A stretch of 32,333 nt of DNA from Planctomycetaceae bacterium (GTDB taxonomy: Bacteria; Planctomycetota; Phycisphaerae; Phycisphaerales; SM1A02): positions 1-32,333 of the forward strand of contig JAJTGL010000026.1 of NCBI GenBank assembly GCA_021297795.1, given 5' to 3'. This document shows positions 15,236-23,503 of the stretch, in pieces. The translations under genes and the position numbers were made by a program. Each line of letters starts with the position of its first letter. Within the stretch, counting starts at the first letter, position 1. The notes under the pieces are model-generated. The model was given only the letters and a program-made list of their open reading frames with translations, was not told where the DNA came from and did not search any database.

Positions 15236-18200
15236 GTGCTCGTCGCCACGACCAATGTGCCCGCGACGCCCCTGCATGCCGCAGAGGGCCTCGTCCTGCT
15301 CGATGCGGGCGAAGCGATCGTGAAGGGCGCGCTCGAGTCGCAGGTGGCGGTGGGTGCGCTCGCGGCGCCGGCGGTCGCTCGGCTTGCGGCGCTTGCTCGC
15401 GTCGCGGGCTCGGAGGCCGCGCGCACGCTCCTCGCGCGGCACCAGACCGAGATTCATCTCGGTGGCGACGGAGCCCGCGCGGTCGCGATCGCGCTTTCGG
15501 TCGTGCGCGGAGGTCGAAGCGCCGTCGCAGTCGTTCCTGCCTCCGACCTCGTCGGCGCAGTCGAAGGTCTGCGCGGGGCACGCGCTTCGTTCGGAAATCC
15601 CGAGCAGGGGCTCGCGATCATCCTCGAGGACGATCCCGAGAACGAGCCCATGATTTGCCCGCGGCGCCTTGCGATCGGCGCAGGGCTCGTGGTGCTCGAG
15701 GCGACCGACATCGCGAGCCTGCGCGACTCGATCGAGCATGCGCTGCGACTCTCCCGCGCGGGTACCGCCCCGGTGGCGGTGGTCGTCCATCGGATGATCT
15801 TCTCGTCGATCGAGTCGGTGCCCGCGCGGCCGAACCGCGTGGTCTCGACGGTCGACGAGCTGATCCTGCAGCGGCGTCTGCGGCTCTCGACGCGTCTCGC
15901 CGATGCGCCGGACCTCCTGCGGGTGGCACGGCGGCTCGAGCTGAACGTGGCGACCAGTCTGCCGAGCCCCGGCGAACGCGAGGTCGTCGGCTTCATCGTG
16001 CTCGGCGTGTGCGAACGCGCACTCGTCGACGTGCTCTCGGAGCTGCAGCTTGCGGGGCGGGTGCCCGTCCTTCGGCTCGGCCTCGTGTCGCCGATCGACG
16101 ACGCCACGCTGCAGCGCTTCATCGACCGCGTGCAGCAGGTCGTGGTGCTCGAGTCGCGTCCCGGTTCGGCGGCGCGCTCGGTGCTCGCCGTGATGGACCA
16201 GTTGCGCCGTCGCGGTGTGCGGACGCCGCCGATTTCCTACCGCGAGCTTCCGCCGACGCCGACGGGTGAAACGCCGGTACTGGCGCCCGGCGATGCCGCG
16301 CGGCCGTCGATCCTCGTGCGCCGTATCGTGCATCTCCTGCATGCGGTGCGGCCGTCGCTTTCGGTGGCCGCGCGACTCGTCGGTTCCGACACGCAGCTGG
16401 AGGCGATTCGCCTCCCCGAGCGCACCGACGAACTGGGCCTCGATGCGGCGATGCGCGAGGCGCGGCGCATCGTCGTCGAGATCGATCAGGAGATCCGTGC
16501 GCGGCCTGAGCCCGAGGACGGCGCCGCGCGCGCGCGGACGCTCGCCATCGACGTGCTGCCCGAGCGCGGCGACCTCGATGCGCGCACGGTGGTCGAGATC
16601 TATCCGCGCGAGCGCTTTCTCCTCGAGGGAAGCGGCGCGGTCCGCCAGGCCGCGCGCGACGCCTGTCGGCGGCTGATGGTGGTGCTCGATGTCGGACGCG
16701 CCTCGGCAGGCGGATCCTCGGGTGGTGCGGGTGGTGGTGTCGATCTCGCTCGGCTTGCCGACGCGTCGATTCCGAGCGACGCTGCGGCGCGCGTGAGGGT
16801 CCTGAAGTCGGATCTCAACGACCGCGCGGCGACGCGCGAGCGCATCGTCGATGCGCTCGCGTCCCTCGAGGGCCCCGACGCGCGGCTGGTGGTCGTCGTG
16901 CTGACCGACGGCCCGCCGCCGCGGCTTGATCCCGACGCGATCGACCGCACCTTCCTCGAGCGCGACCGGCTCGGGTACCAGCCGCAGCAGCGGCTCGTCT
17001 GGAACGCGGATCACGCCTGCGAACTTCGCCCGCCGACGCTCGCCGGGCTTCTCGACGAGGCCGAGGAGCAGGGGGCGACGCCGATCGAGGGGCGTTTCAC
17101 GAACGAGGAACTCGCGATGCGCGTGGACGGCGTCGAGTTCCGGGCCACCACGCTGTCGGAGCAGGTCGAGGTGGTGCGGACGAAGCCTCCGATCACCGCG
17201 TACTCGCGCGGTGCCGCCGGTCTCGCACCGCCGCGGCCGATTCATGCGGACCAACCGATCCATCGCACGCATGTCGCGGGGTTCCGGGGGGGAGCCCCCG
17301 GGCTTGTCGCGCGCATTCTCGCCGATGCGGGGCGCACGATGGGCTATCGCGTCGAGATCCTCTCGTCGGACGAGCCGTGTGGCCGCGGGCGCCGCGCCTG
17401 GGCGCAGATCCTGTGGATGCGCGCGCGTGCCGGCGAATCGCGCGCTCCGCGCACCGCGATGATCCCCTATGGCGAGGCCAGTCTTCTTCTCGGCATCGAT
17501 CCCCTCGAGGCGCTGCGCGCGCTCGGTCCCGACCCCTCGCTGCGCGTCGCGAGCCCACAGAAGACGTGCATCGTCGCGAACGACGGCCCGCTCGAGGATC
17601 AGTTCGACGACGCGCGCGTGGCGGCATGCGGGCTCCTCGAGGGCGCGGTCGAGCGTTCCGCGATGGCGTCGCACTCGTCGGTGGACGACTACGCGTCGCT
17701 GTGTCGGACGAACCTGCTCTCAGAGCGGTTGCTCGATGTGGCGATGGTCGGACTTGCGTACCAGCGTGGGTTGCTGCCGGTCTCGCTCGAGGCGATCGAG
17801 GCGGCGGTGCGGCGGGCGGACGCGACCGGATTCGGCCGGAGTTTCGAGGCTTTCACGTTCGGACGTCGGCTCGAGGCCGGCGCGGTGGTGCGGCGTTCGG
17901 TCGAGGAGCGCGAGCCGCTCGACCGGCTGGTGCGTCGGCTTTCGCTTGAACTTGTGCGCGAGCGCTTCGGAGGGCGCAAGCGTGCGCAGCGCTATGCGCT
18001 GAGTGCGACCGGCATGCTCGCGGCGTTCGGGAGGCTCGGCGACGACGAGGATGTCGATCGCGCGACCCGCGCCGTGGTGACGGCGCTGCATCGGACGATC
18101 GTGTGGGGTGGCACGCGGATGATGCGCCAGTACGAGTCGCTCGTCTCGGGGCTGCTGCGGGCGGATCCGACGGGTGATCTCGCGCTGGTTTCGGCCGAGC

Positions 18201-18637
18201 CGATCGCGGACGCGATCCTCGTGCGGGACATCCTGTACGTGCTCGCGATGTCGACAAGTCTCGAGCAGCGGAGGCGAATCCGCGAGCGGCTGGGCGTTCG
18301 TGCGTCGCACGGCGACTCGCTCGAGCGGCGCTACCTCAGTCGGTTCGAACTGCTGGCAGGAACGCGGCGCTTCCGCCTCGACTTCCGTACGAGCGACTGG
18401 CCGGCGGAGGTGGTGCGGCTTGCGCGGCCATTGGTGCCGTGGGGGCTGCGGGGGGATACGCGGGCGCAGGAAGTGCGTGCGTATGCGATTTCGCTTGCAG
18501 AGCGCGCGGCGGAGGGGTTCGAGCGCGATCCGGCGCACTGGGCGATGTGCATGAGGCGGTTCGCGATGCTGTCGACGGACGGGGGGTTGCGGGCGCTGTC
18601 GGCGGCGGAGCTGAGGGCGAACGTCGAGGGACTCTGA
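15236..18637 (+). CDS. IorA-IorB-like 2-oxoacid oxidoreductase fusion lacking cofactor motifs
   Basis: This 1133-residue protein follows the fold order of indolepyruvate:ferredoxin oxidoreductase alpha and beta subunits joined end to end. The IorA pyrimidine-like domain is recognisable at ~15-200 (LLDAGEAIVKGALE; EDDPENEPMICPRRLA, aligned to the IorA 'DDP...SSQNEQDNR' region), the transketolase-C-like domain at ~240-315 (PVLRLGLVSPID...VVVLES), a PP-like remnant at ~455-600 and the IorB gamma domain at ~680-850 (GFRGGAPGLVARILADAG; EASLLLGIDPLEALRAL). A helical DUF6537-like end follows. The IorA YPGTPSSE segment, the N-E-K glutamate, the GDS...LDN thiamine-magnesium motif and every CxxC ferredoxin cluster are missing or replaced (LDVGRASAGG at the TPP site). 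It may be a non-catalytic or repurposed relative. GTG 15236 is chosen because the frame upstream only translates the 10 bp repeats; no Shine-Dalgarno is seen. Confidence 0.75.
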   Translation: MLVATTNVPATPLHAAEGLVLLDAGEAIVKGALESQVAVGALAAPAVARLAALARVAGSEAARTLLARHQTEIHLGGDGARAVAIALSVVRGGRSAVAVVPASDLVGAVEGLRGARASFGNPEQGLAIILEDDPENEPMICPRRLAIGAGLVVLEATDIASLRDSIEHALRLSRAGTAPVAVVVHRMIFSSIESVPARPNRVVSTVDELILQRRLRLSTRLADAPDLLRVARRLELNVATSLPSPGEREVVGFIVLGVCERALVDVLSELQLAGRVPVLRLGLVSPIDDATLQRFIDRVQQVVVLESRPGSAARSVLAVMDQLRRRGVRTPPISYRELPPTPTGETPVLAPGDAARPSILVRRIVHLLHAVRPSLSVAARLVGSDTQLEAIRLPERTDELGLDAAMREARRIVVEIDQEIRARPEPEDGAARARTLAIDVLPERGDLDARTVVEIYPRERFLLEGSGAVRQAARDACRRLMVVLDVGRASAGGSSGGAGGGVDLARLADASIPSDAAARVRVLKSDLNDRAATRERIVDALASLEGPDARLVVVVLTDGPPPRLDPDAIDRTFLERDRLGYQPQQRLVWNADHACELRPPTLAGLLDEAEEQGATPIEGRFTNEELAMRVDGVEFRATTLSEQVEVVRTKPPITAYSRGAAGLAPPRPIHADQPIHRTHVAGFRGGAPGLVARILADAGRTMGYRVEILSSDEPCGRGRRAWAQILWMRARAGESRAPRTAMIPYGEASLLLGIDPLEALRALGPDPSLRVASPQKTCIVANDGPLEDQFDDARVAACGLLEGAVERSAMASHSSVDDYASLCRTNLLSERLLDVAMVGLAYQRGLLPVSLEAIEAAVRRADATGFGRSFEAFTFGRRLEAGAVVRRSVEEREPLDRLVRRLSLELVRERFGGRKRAQRYALSATGMLAAFGRLGDDEDVDRATRAVVTALHRTIVWGGTRMMRQYESLVSGLLRADPTGDLALVSAEPIADAILVRDILYVLAMSTSLEQRRRIRERLGVRASHGDSLERRYLSRFELLAGTRRFRLDFRTSDWPAEVVRLARPLVPWGLRGDTRAQEVRAYAISLAERAAEGFERDPAHWAMCMRRFAMLSTDGGLRALSAAELRANVEGL

Positions 18638-18686
18638 CCCGACGTGTGCCCCAAATCCGGGCCGTCCCCAAATCCGTACCGCCCCC

Positions 18687-19054
18687 GAACCGTGCCGCCC
18701 AGAGACCCGCTCGTACGCGTTCGTACCCGCCACCTTCCCGGCACCGGGGCCTGCGATCCGAATGGCCTGCGCTGGAGGCGGTTGCACGATAGCCGGGCGG
18801 TGCCGGGGAAGAACCCGCTTGTACCCGCTCGTACCCGCCAGCTACCCGTCACCGGGCCGTTCTCGAATACGAACCGTGCCGCCCAGAGACCCGCTCGTAC
18901 GCGTTCGTACCCGTCACGTTCCCGGTACCGCCGCCAGCGCTCAGAAGTCCGTGCTCTCGGGGTGGTTGCGCGATGGCAGGGCGGTGCCGGGGAAGAACCC
19001 GCTCGCACCCGCTGGTACCCGCGAGCTACCCGGCACCGGGCCGTTGCACCGGGC
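18687..19054. repeat. Tandem 184 bp duplication built from four related half-elements
   Basis: This fills most of the 422 bp gap between the IorA-IorB-like gene and rlmN, which are convergent; no gene is seen. GAACCGTGCCGCCCAGAGAC occurs at 18687 and again at 18871, and GGGCGGTGCCGGGGAAGAAC at 18795 and 18979, both exactly 184 bp apart. Each unit contains two related elements with the pattern ACCCGCTCGTAC-(C/G)CG-TCGTACCCG followed by CCCGGCACCG or a variant. In the last element CGGTGCCGGG (18982-18991) and CCCGGCACCG (19029-19038) form a perfect 10 bp inverted repeat around 37 bases. It ends at the rlmN stop and could act as a bidirectional transcript end. Confidence 0.88.
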
Positions 19055-19059
19055 CGTTC

Positions 19060-20208
19060 TCAGACGCGCGCCTCGTGCCGCAGCTGTCCGCACGCCGCCG
19101 CGATGTCGCGTCCGCGGCTCGCGCGGATGTGCACATTCACGTGCTTCCCGCGCAGCACCTCTTGGAACGCATGCACGTCGTCGCTCCTTGGCCTCGTGTA
19201 CGGCACCCCCGCCACCTCGTTGTAGCGGATGAGGTTCACGTTCGCTCGCATCGTGCGCGCGAGACGCGCCAGTTCCTCCGCGTGTTCGCGTCGATCGTTC
19301 ACGCCGCCGAGCATGATGTACTCGAGCGTGATCTCGCGCCCCGTCTTCACAAACCATTCCTGGCACGCATCGAGCAGTTCCTCGATCGTCGAGTACTCCG
19401 CCCACGGAATGATCTGCCTGCGCAGCTCGTCGAACGGCGCGTGCAGCGAGAGCGCGAGCGTCACGGGGATCTCGAACGTGCACAGCTTGCGGATCGCGGG
19501 CGGAAGTCCGACCGTCGAGACCGTGATGCGCCGCGCGCCGATCCCGAGGCCCCACTCGGCGTTCAGAATGCGGATCGCCTGCGTCACGTTGTTGAAGTTC
19601 GCAAGCGGCTCCCCCATGCCCATGAAGACCACGTTCGACACGCGTCCGACGCCCGGCAGTCGGCCGAGTCGCCAGACCTGCTCGACGATGCGGCCGGCGG
19701 TGAGGTTCCCGTCGAGTCCCCCGAGTCCGCTCGCGCAGAACCGGCAGCCGACAGGGCATCCCACCTGGCTCGATACGCATGCCGTGCGTCGGTCCTCGGC
19801 GGGGATCATCACGGTCTCGGTCTGTCGATCGGTGGCCGTGCCGGCCAGGCGCAGCGCGCTCTCCGCGGGAACCTCGTCGTCGCCCGACGCCCACTCGACG
19901 AGCAGCTTCTGCGTGTCGTCGGTCGCGACCTGATGGCGGATCACCGTGCCTTGCAGCGTGGCGAACCGCGCGGCGATCTGCGCGCGGGCGTCCTTCGAGA
20001 GATCGCTCATGCGCTCGAAGTCCGTCACGCCCTTCTCGTAGATCCACTTCAGGAGCTGCGGAGCCGTGCGGCGGGGGAGGCCCATCCCCTCGACCTCCGC
20101 CGTGAGCGAGGCAAGGTCGAACTCGAAGAGCGAGGTACGACCCGGCCCGACATCCGGTGCCGGATGCGAGGTGATCGGTGCGATCTGCGCGGGGTCGCTC
20201 GGCTTCAT
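19060..20208 (-). CDS. rlmN: RlmN, 23S rRNA A2503 / tRNA A37 C2-methyltransferase
   Basis: Radical-SAM enzyme that methylates adenosine C2 in 23S rRNA and, in many bacteria, tRNA. The CxxxCxxC cluster is visible as GCPVGCRFCASG (Cys151, Cys155, Cys158), preceded by RRTACVSSQVG. The N-terminal accessory domain has LPRRTAPQLLKWIYEKGVTDF, and VFMGMGEPLANFNNV is the family GEPL motif. The catalytic C-terminal part includes LSLHAPFDELR and INLIRYN-like NLIRYNEVAGVPY, and a Cys near the end (AAACGQL) fits the methyl-carrying cysteine. An insert of ~20 residues (GDDEVPAESALRLAGTATDR) sits between the TQKLL strand and the ETVMIP strand. Length 382 is otherwise normal. ATG 20208 overlaps the ispH stop by 4 bp (ATGA), so translation is coupled. 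Confidence 0.94.
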   Translation of the reverse strand: MKPSDPAQIAPITSHPAPDVGPGRTSLFEFDLASLTAEVEGMGLPRRTAPQLLKWIYEKGVTDFERMSDLSKDARAQIAARFATLQGTVIRHQVATDDTQKLLVEWASGDDEVPAESALRLAGTATDRQTETVMIPAEDRRTACVSSQVGCPVGCRFCASGLGGLDGNLTAGRIVEQVWRLGRLPGVGRVSNVVFMGMGEPLANFNNVTQAIRILNAEWGLGIGARRITVSTVGLPPAIRKLCTFEIPVTLALSLHAPFDELRRQIIPWAEYSTIEELLDACQEWFVKTGREITLEYIMLGGVNDRREHAEELARLARTMRANVNLIRYNEVAGVPYTRPRSDDVHAFQEVLRGKHVNVHIRASRGRDIAAACGQLRHEARV

Positions 20209-21290
20209 GCGTGTGCCGATCCGGCATCGCCCGCTTCCGTCGCGCGGATCGAGACCTGCACCGTGCGATTCGGAATGTGCTTCCGCTCGAGCCACTCGGC
20301 GGTATCCGCCTCGCGGTCGATGCGGATGCGCCGCGAATCGGGGTCGACGCCGCGGCCACGCATCAGTTCACGCAGGGTTCCGGGCAGCCCGAACTCGACG
20401 CGCTCGTCGTGCACGTCGCGCTGCTCGACCTCGCCGCCGAAGCGATCGATGAGCGCCTCGATCACGCCGTGAACGAGATCCTCGGGCACGCTCGCGCCGC
20501 TGGTGACGAGTACCGTATTCACGCCCTTGAACCACGCCGGGTCGAGTTCGCCCGCGTCGTCGACGAGGCGGGACGGAGTGCCGTCGTTGGTCGCGATCTC
20601 GGTTAGTCGAACCGAGTTCGAGCTGTTCTTGCTGCCGACCACGAGTACGAATTCGGCCTCGGGCGCGATCGCGCGAACGGCCGTCTGCCGGTTGGTGGTG
20701 GCGTAGCAGATGTCGCTCGAGGGCGGCTCATGGATCCGTGGGAACGCACGCTTCAGCGCGTGGATGATCACGTTCGCGTCGTCGAGCGAGAGTGTCGTCT
20801 GCGTCAGGTAGACGAGCTTGTCGGGATCGTGGATCACGAGGTTCGGAATGTCCTCCGGGCTCTCGACGACCTGGATCGCCTCCGGCGCCTCGCCACGCGT
20901 GCCGACCACCTCCTGGTGGTTCTTGTGCCCCACGAGGAGGATCTGCCAGCCGCGCTTCGCGTAGCGGATCGCCTCCGCATGCACCTTCATCACCAGCGGG
21001 CATGTGGCGTCGATCGCGGTGAGGTTCTTCGCACGCGCCTCGGCGCGGACGGCGGGACTCACGCCGTGCGCCGAGAAGACGACGATCGCACCGTCGGGAA
21101 CCTCGGCGATCGACTCGACGAAGGTCACTCCGCGGTCGCGGAAGCGCTGCACGACGTGCCGGTTGTGCACGATCTCGTGGAACACGAACACCTTCTCGTC
21201 GCCGCAGATGTCGAGCAGCTGGTCGACGACGTCGATCGCCATGTAGACGCCGGCGCAGAAGCCGCGGGGGTTGGCGAGGAGGATCTTCAT
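20205..21290 (-). CDS. ispH: IspH, 4-hydroxy-3-methylbut-2-enyl diphosphate reductase
   Basis: Last enzyme of the MEP pathway: reduces HMBPP to IPP and DMAPP with a [4Fe-4S] cluster in the cytoplasm. The three cluster cysteines are Cys12 (GFCAGV), Cys97 (DATCPLV) and Cys195 (DICYATTNRQ). HEIVHN, the FSAHGVSP loop, catalytic HQEVVGT (Glu127) and TQTTLS are all present, as is the C-terminal SGASVPEDLV substrate-phosphate motif. The protein has 361 residues where ~310-320 is usual; the excess is a charged C-terminal tail of ~45 residues after FGLPGTLRE. ATG 21290 starts exactly at the family N-terminus (MKILLANPRGFCAG). It is first in a two-gene unit with rlmN and divergent from hpnC, with 132 bp between. 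Confidence 0.96.
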   Translation of the reverse strand: MKILLANPRGFCAGVYMAIDVVDQLLDICGDEKVFVFHEIVHNRHVVQRFRDRGVTFVESIAEVPDGAIVVFSAHGVSPAVRAEARAKNLTAIDATCPLVMKVHAEAIRYAKRGWQILLVGHKNHQEVVGTRGEAPEAIQVVESPEDIPNLVIHDPDKLVYLTQTTLSLDDANVIIHALKRAFPRIHEPPSSDICYATTNRQTAVRAIAPEAEFVLVVGSKNSSNSVRLTEIATNDGTPSRLVDDAGELDPAWFKGVNTVLVTSGASVPEDLVHGVIEALIDRFGGEVEQRDVHDERVEFGLPGTLRELMRGRGVDPDSRRIRIDREADTAEWLERKHIPNRTVQVSIRATEAGDAGSAHA

Positions 21291-21422
21291 CGGAAGGGAG
21301 ATGATAGGGCCGCCGGGCGTCGCAAGTGCGAAGCCCGTGCCGTCGCGGTGCCGCGATTCACGCTGTCCTCGCCCGTTCCACGGCCCAACGGACGCGTCGG
21401 TGGCGGTACCCTCCCGGACCCC
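21291..21422. promoter_or_regulatory. Shared divergent region between ispH and hpnCDE
   Basis: These 132 bp separate two divergent terpenoid units, one supplying IPP/DMAPP and one consuming farnesyl diphosphate. The sequence on the ispH side (ATCTCCCTTCCG before its ATG) has no Shine-Dalgarno match. No clear -35/-10 pair or operator was identified; placement of promoters here is inferred from gene order. Confidence 0.4.
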
Positions 21423-22481
21423 GTGTCCGTCCTCGCCTCCGACATCTCCCGGTTCGGTCCCGAGCAGCGGGATGCGGTCGGCCTCGATGCGGCGCGCGCG
21501 TACTGCCGGGGCCTCGCGCTCGGTCGCTACGAGAACTTCTCGGTGCTCTCGCCCCTCGTCCCGGAGGAGTTCCGCGACGACTTCGCCGCCGTCTACGCCT
21601 TCTGCCGCTGGTCGGACGACCTCGGCGACGAAGCTGGATCGACCGAACGCGCGACCGAACTGCTGCGCTGGTGGCGCGGCGAACTCGACCGGCTCGCAGC
21701 CGGCGAGGCGCGTCACCCCGTCTTCGTCGCGTTGCGCGAGACGGTGGCCAGTCGCGGCCTGTCGCTCGCCCCGTTCGGCGATCTCGTGTCGGCGTTCGAA
21801 CTCGACCAGGTGAAGACGCGTTACGCCACCTGGGATGAGGTCGTCGACTACTGCCGCCTGAGCGCCAATCCCGTGGGGCGCATCGTGCTCGCGGTGCTCG
21901 GCGAGCGCTGCGACGCCGCGCAGCTTGCAGCAAGCGACGCGGTCTGTACCGCGCTGCAGCTCACGAACCACTGGCAGGACATCCGTCGCGACTGGGTCGA
22001 GCGGCGCCGCATCTACGTGCCCGCCGACATGCACGACATCGCCGACTTCGAGGCGAGACTCGACCGGACGATCGCCCAGGGCTGGTCGAGCGACGGAACG
22101 TTCTTCGCCGACTCGCGTCGTCTCGTGCGCCGGCTCGTCGCGCGGACGTGGGATGTCTGGGAGCGCGGTGAGCCACTTGTTGCCAGCGTGTCGCCGCGCG
22201 CGCGGCCGCTCCTGTGGCTCTTCGCGGCCGGCGGGCGAAGCGTCCTTCGCAGCATCGAGCGGTGGAACTGCGAGACGGTGCTCGAGCGACCACGGCTCTC
22301 GAAGCCGCGCAAGGCGATGCTCGTCGCACGCGCGGTGGCGAGCGCGCGCTTTGGATGGAGGCTGCCCGAGTTGCCCGGGCCAAGCATGTGGATCGTCGAC
22401 CCGGAGCCAGATCCCGATGCCGACAAGTATCCGCGCTCTGCGGCAAGGGGCGTCGACGCCGGGGCGGTGGCCGGTCCATGA
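21423..22481 (+). CDS. hpnC: HpnC, squalene-pathway (hydroxysqualene) synthase
   Basis: Trans-isoprenyl diphosphate synthase-fold enzyme. In characterised HpnCDE systems HpnD condenses two farnesyl diphosphates to presqualene diphosphate, HpnC converts this to hydroxysqualene, and HpnE reduces it to squalene. The first Asp-rich motif is CRWSDDLGDE (~61-70) and the second is NHWQDIRRDW (~182-191), both binding diphosphate through Mg2+. The GRYENFSVLSPLVP segment near residue 36 is typical of HpnC. Length is 352 residues, with a C-terminal Pro/Asp/Ala tail beyond the usual end. The start is GTG at 21423, the first start codon ahead of the conserved fold. ATG of hpnD overlaps the stop by 4 bp. 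Confidence 0.93.
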   Translation: MSVLASDISRFGPEQRDAVGLDAARAYCRGLALGRYENFSVLSPLVPEEFRDDFAAVYAFCRWSDDLGDEAGSTERATELLRWWRGELDRLAAGEARHPVFVALRETVASRGLSLAPFGDLVSAFELDQVKTRYATWDEVVDYCRLSANPVGRIVLAVLGERCDAAQLAASDAVCTALQLTNHWQDIRRDWVERRRIYVPADMHDIADFEARLDRTIAQGWSSDGTFFADSRRLVRRLVARTWDVWERGEPLVASVSPRARPLLWLFAAGGRSVLRSIERWNCETVLERPRLSKPRKAMLVARAVASARFGWRLPELPGPSMWIVDPEPDPDADKYPRSAARGVDAGAVAGP

Positions 22482-23503
22482 GCGGCGCGACGCCCGACGA
22501 GCGTGCGCGTGGTTGTCGCGACGACGCGTGTGGATGTGGCGTGGCGAAGGAGGTACGGCTCGAACTCGAGTTCGCCATCCAGGACGGCTGGCGTCTCTGC
22601 GAGTCGATCACGCGAGAGGAGGCCCGGAACTTCTACCACGGCCTGCGTCTCCTGCCGCGGGCGGAGCGCAGCGCGCTCTACGTCGTCTATGCGTGGATGC
22701 GCATCCTCGACGACATCGCCGATGATGAGTCGGCGAACGCCGAGACGCGCCGCAAGGCGTTGGAGTGGATCGAGCGCGGTACGCGTGCGGCGTTCGGAGG
22801 TGACTGGTATCGCGACGCGGCACGCGCGCTCGAGGCGAACGGCCGACTGACGCGCGAGGAGTACGTGCTGCTCGCGCTCGCGCAGGAGGTCGTCCTGCGA
22901 AGGCTCGAGATCGACGACTTCCTCGCCGCGATCGAGGGGCAGCGGATGGATCTTGCGCCGCGCGTCTACGCGAACTTCGCCGAGACTGCGCTCTACTGCG
23001 ACCGCGTCGCCTCGACCGTGGGTCGCATCTGTCTCGACGTCTGGGGCGTACGCGACGGCGCCGACGCGACGCGGGCGCGCGAGCTCTCGACCGCGCGCGG
23101 CATCGCCTTCCAGCTCACGAACATCCTTCGCGACATCCGCGAGGACCACGCGCGCGGACGCTGCTATCTGCCGGCGGACGAGCTCGCCGCGCATGGGCTC
23201 TCGATCGACGCGCTGCTCGCGTGGGAGGACGACCGGCGCTGTACCGCGTTCATGCGCGAGCAGTGCGCCCGCGCCGCGCGGTACTTCGACGAGAGCGCGT
23301 CGCTCGAGCAAATCGTGTCCACGAAGGCCGTATCGACGCTCGCCGCCATGAGCGTGATCTACCGCAGGATCCTCGGGAAGATCGCGCGTGATCCGCGGCG
23401 GGCGCTTGCGCGGCGCGTGTCGCTGTCGACCCTCGAGAAGCTCTCGATCGGACTCCGCGCGCGCTTCGGCCTCCTCGCAGAGGTCCGCGGAGGCCGCGCG
23501 TGA
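22478..23503 (+). CDS. hpnD: HpnD, presqualene diphosphate synthase
   Basis: Condenses two farnesyl diphosphate molecules to presqualene diphosphate, the first step of the HpnCDE route to squalene. Motif one is RILDDIADDE (~83-92) and motif two is LTNILRDIREDHARGRCYLP (~208-227). ITREEARNFYHGLRLLP near residue 46 matches the conserved phytoene/squalene synthase N-terminal pattern. The 341 residues include an extra N-terminal stretch of ~35 residues, rich in Cys, Asp and Arg (CRDDACGCG), not needed by the fold; a later start is possible, but ATG 22478 gives the ATGA coupling with hpnC. Its own stop overlaps the GTG of hpnE by 4 bp. Confidence 0.94.
   Translation: MSGATPDERARGCRDDACGCGVAKEVRLELEFAIQDGWRLCESITREEARNFYHGLRLLPRAERSALYVVYAWMRILDDIADDESANAETRRKALEWIERGTRAAFGGDWYRDAARALEANGRLTREEYVLLALAQEVVLRRLEIDDFLAAIEGQRMDLAPRVYANFAETALYCDRVASTVGRICLDVWGVRDGADATRARELSTARGIAFQLTNILRDIREDHARGRCYLPADELAAHGLSIDALLAWEDDRRCTAFMREQCARAARYFDESASLEQIVSTKAVSTLAAMSVIYRRILGKIARDPRRALARRVSLSTLEKLSIGLRARFGLLAEVRGGRA

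Noticed and set aside
14828-17674. A 948-residue minus-strand frame across the IorA-IorB-like gene
   Set aside because: Arg/His/Asp-rich shadow; the plus frame carries the recognisable domain landmarks.
18638-19059. CRISPR array
   Set aside because: The repeated blocks are long, uneven and related to each other, with no regular short repeats separated by unique spacers, and no cas gene is near.
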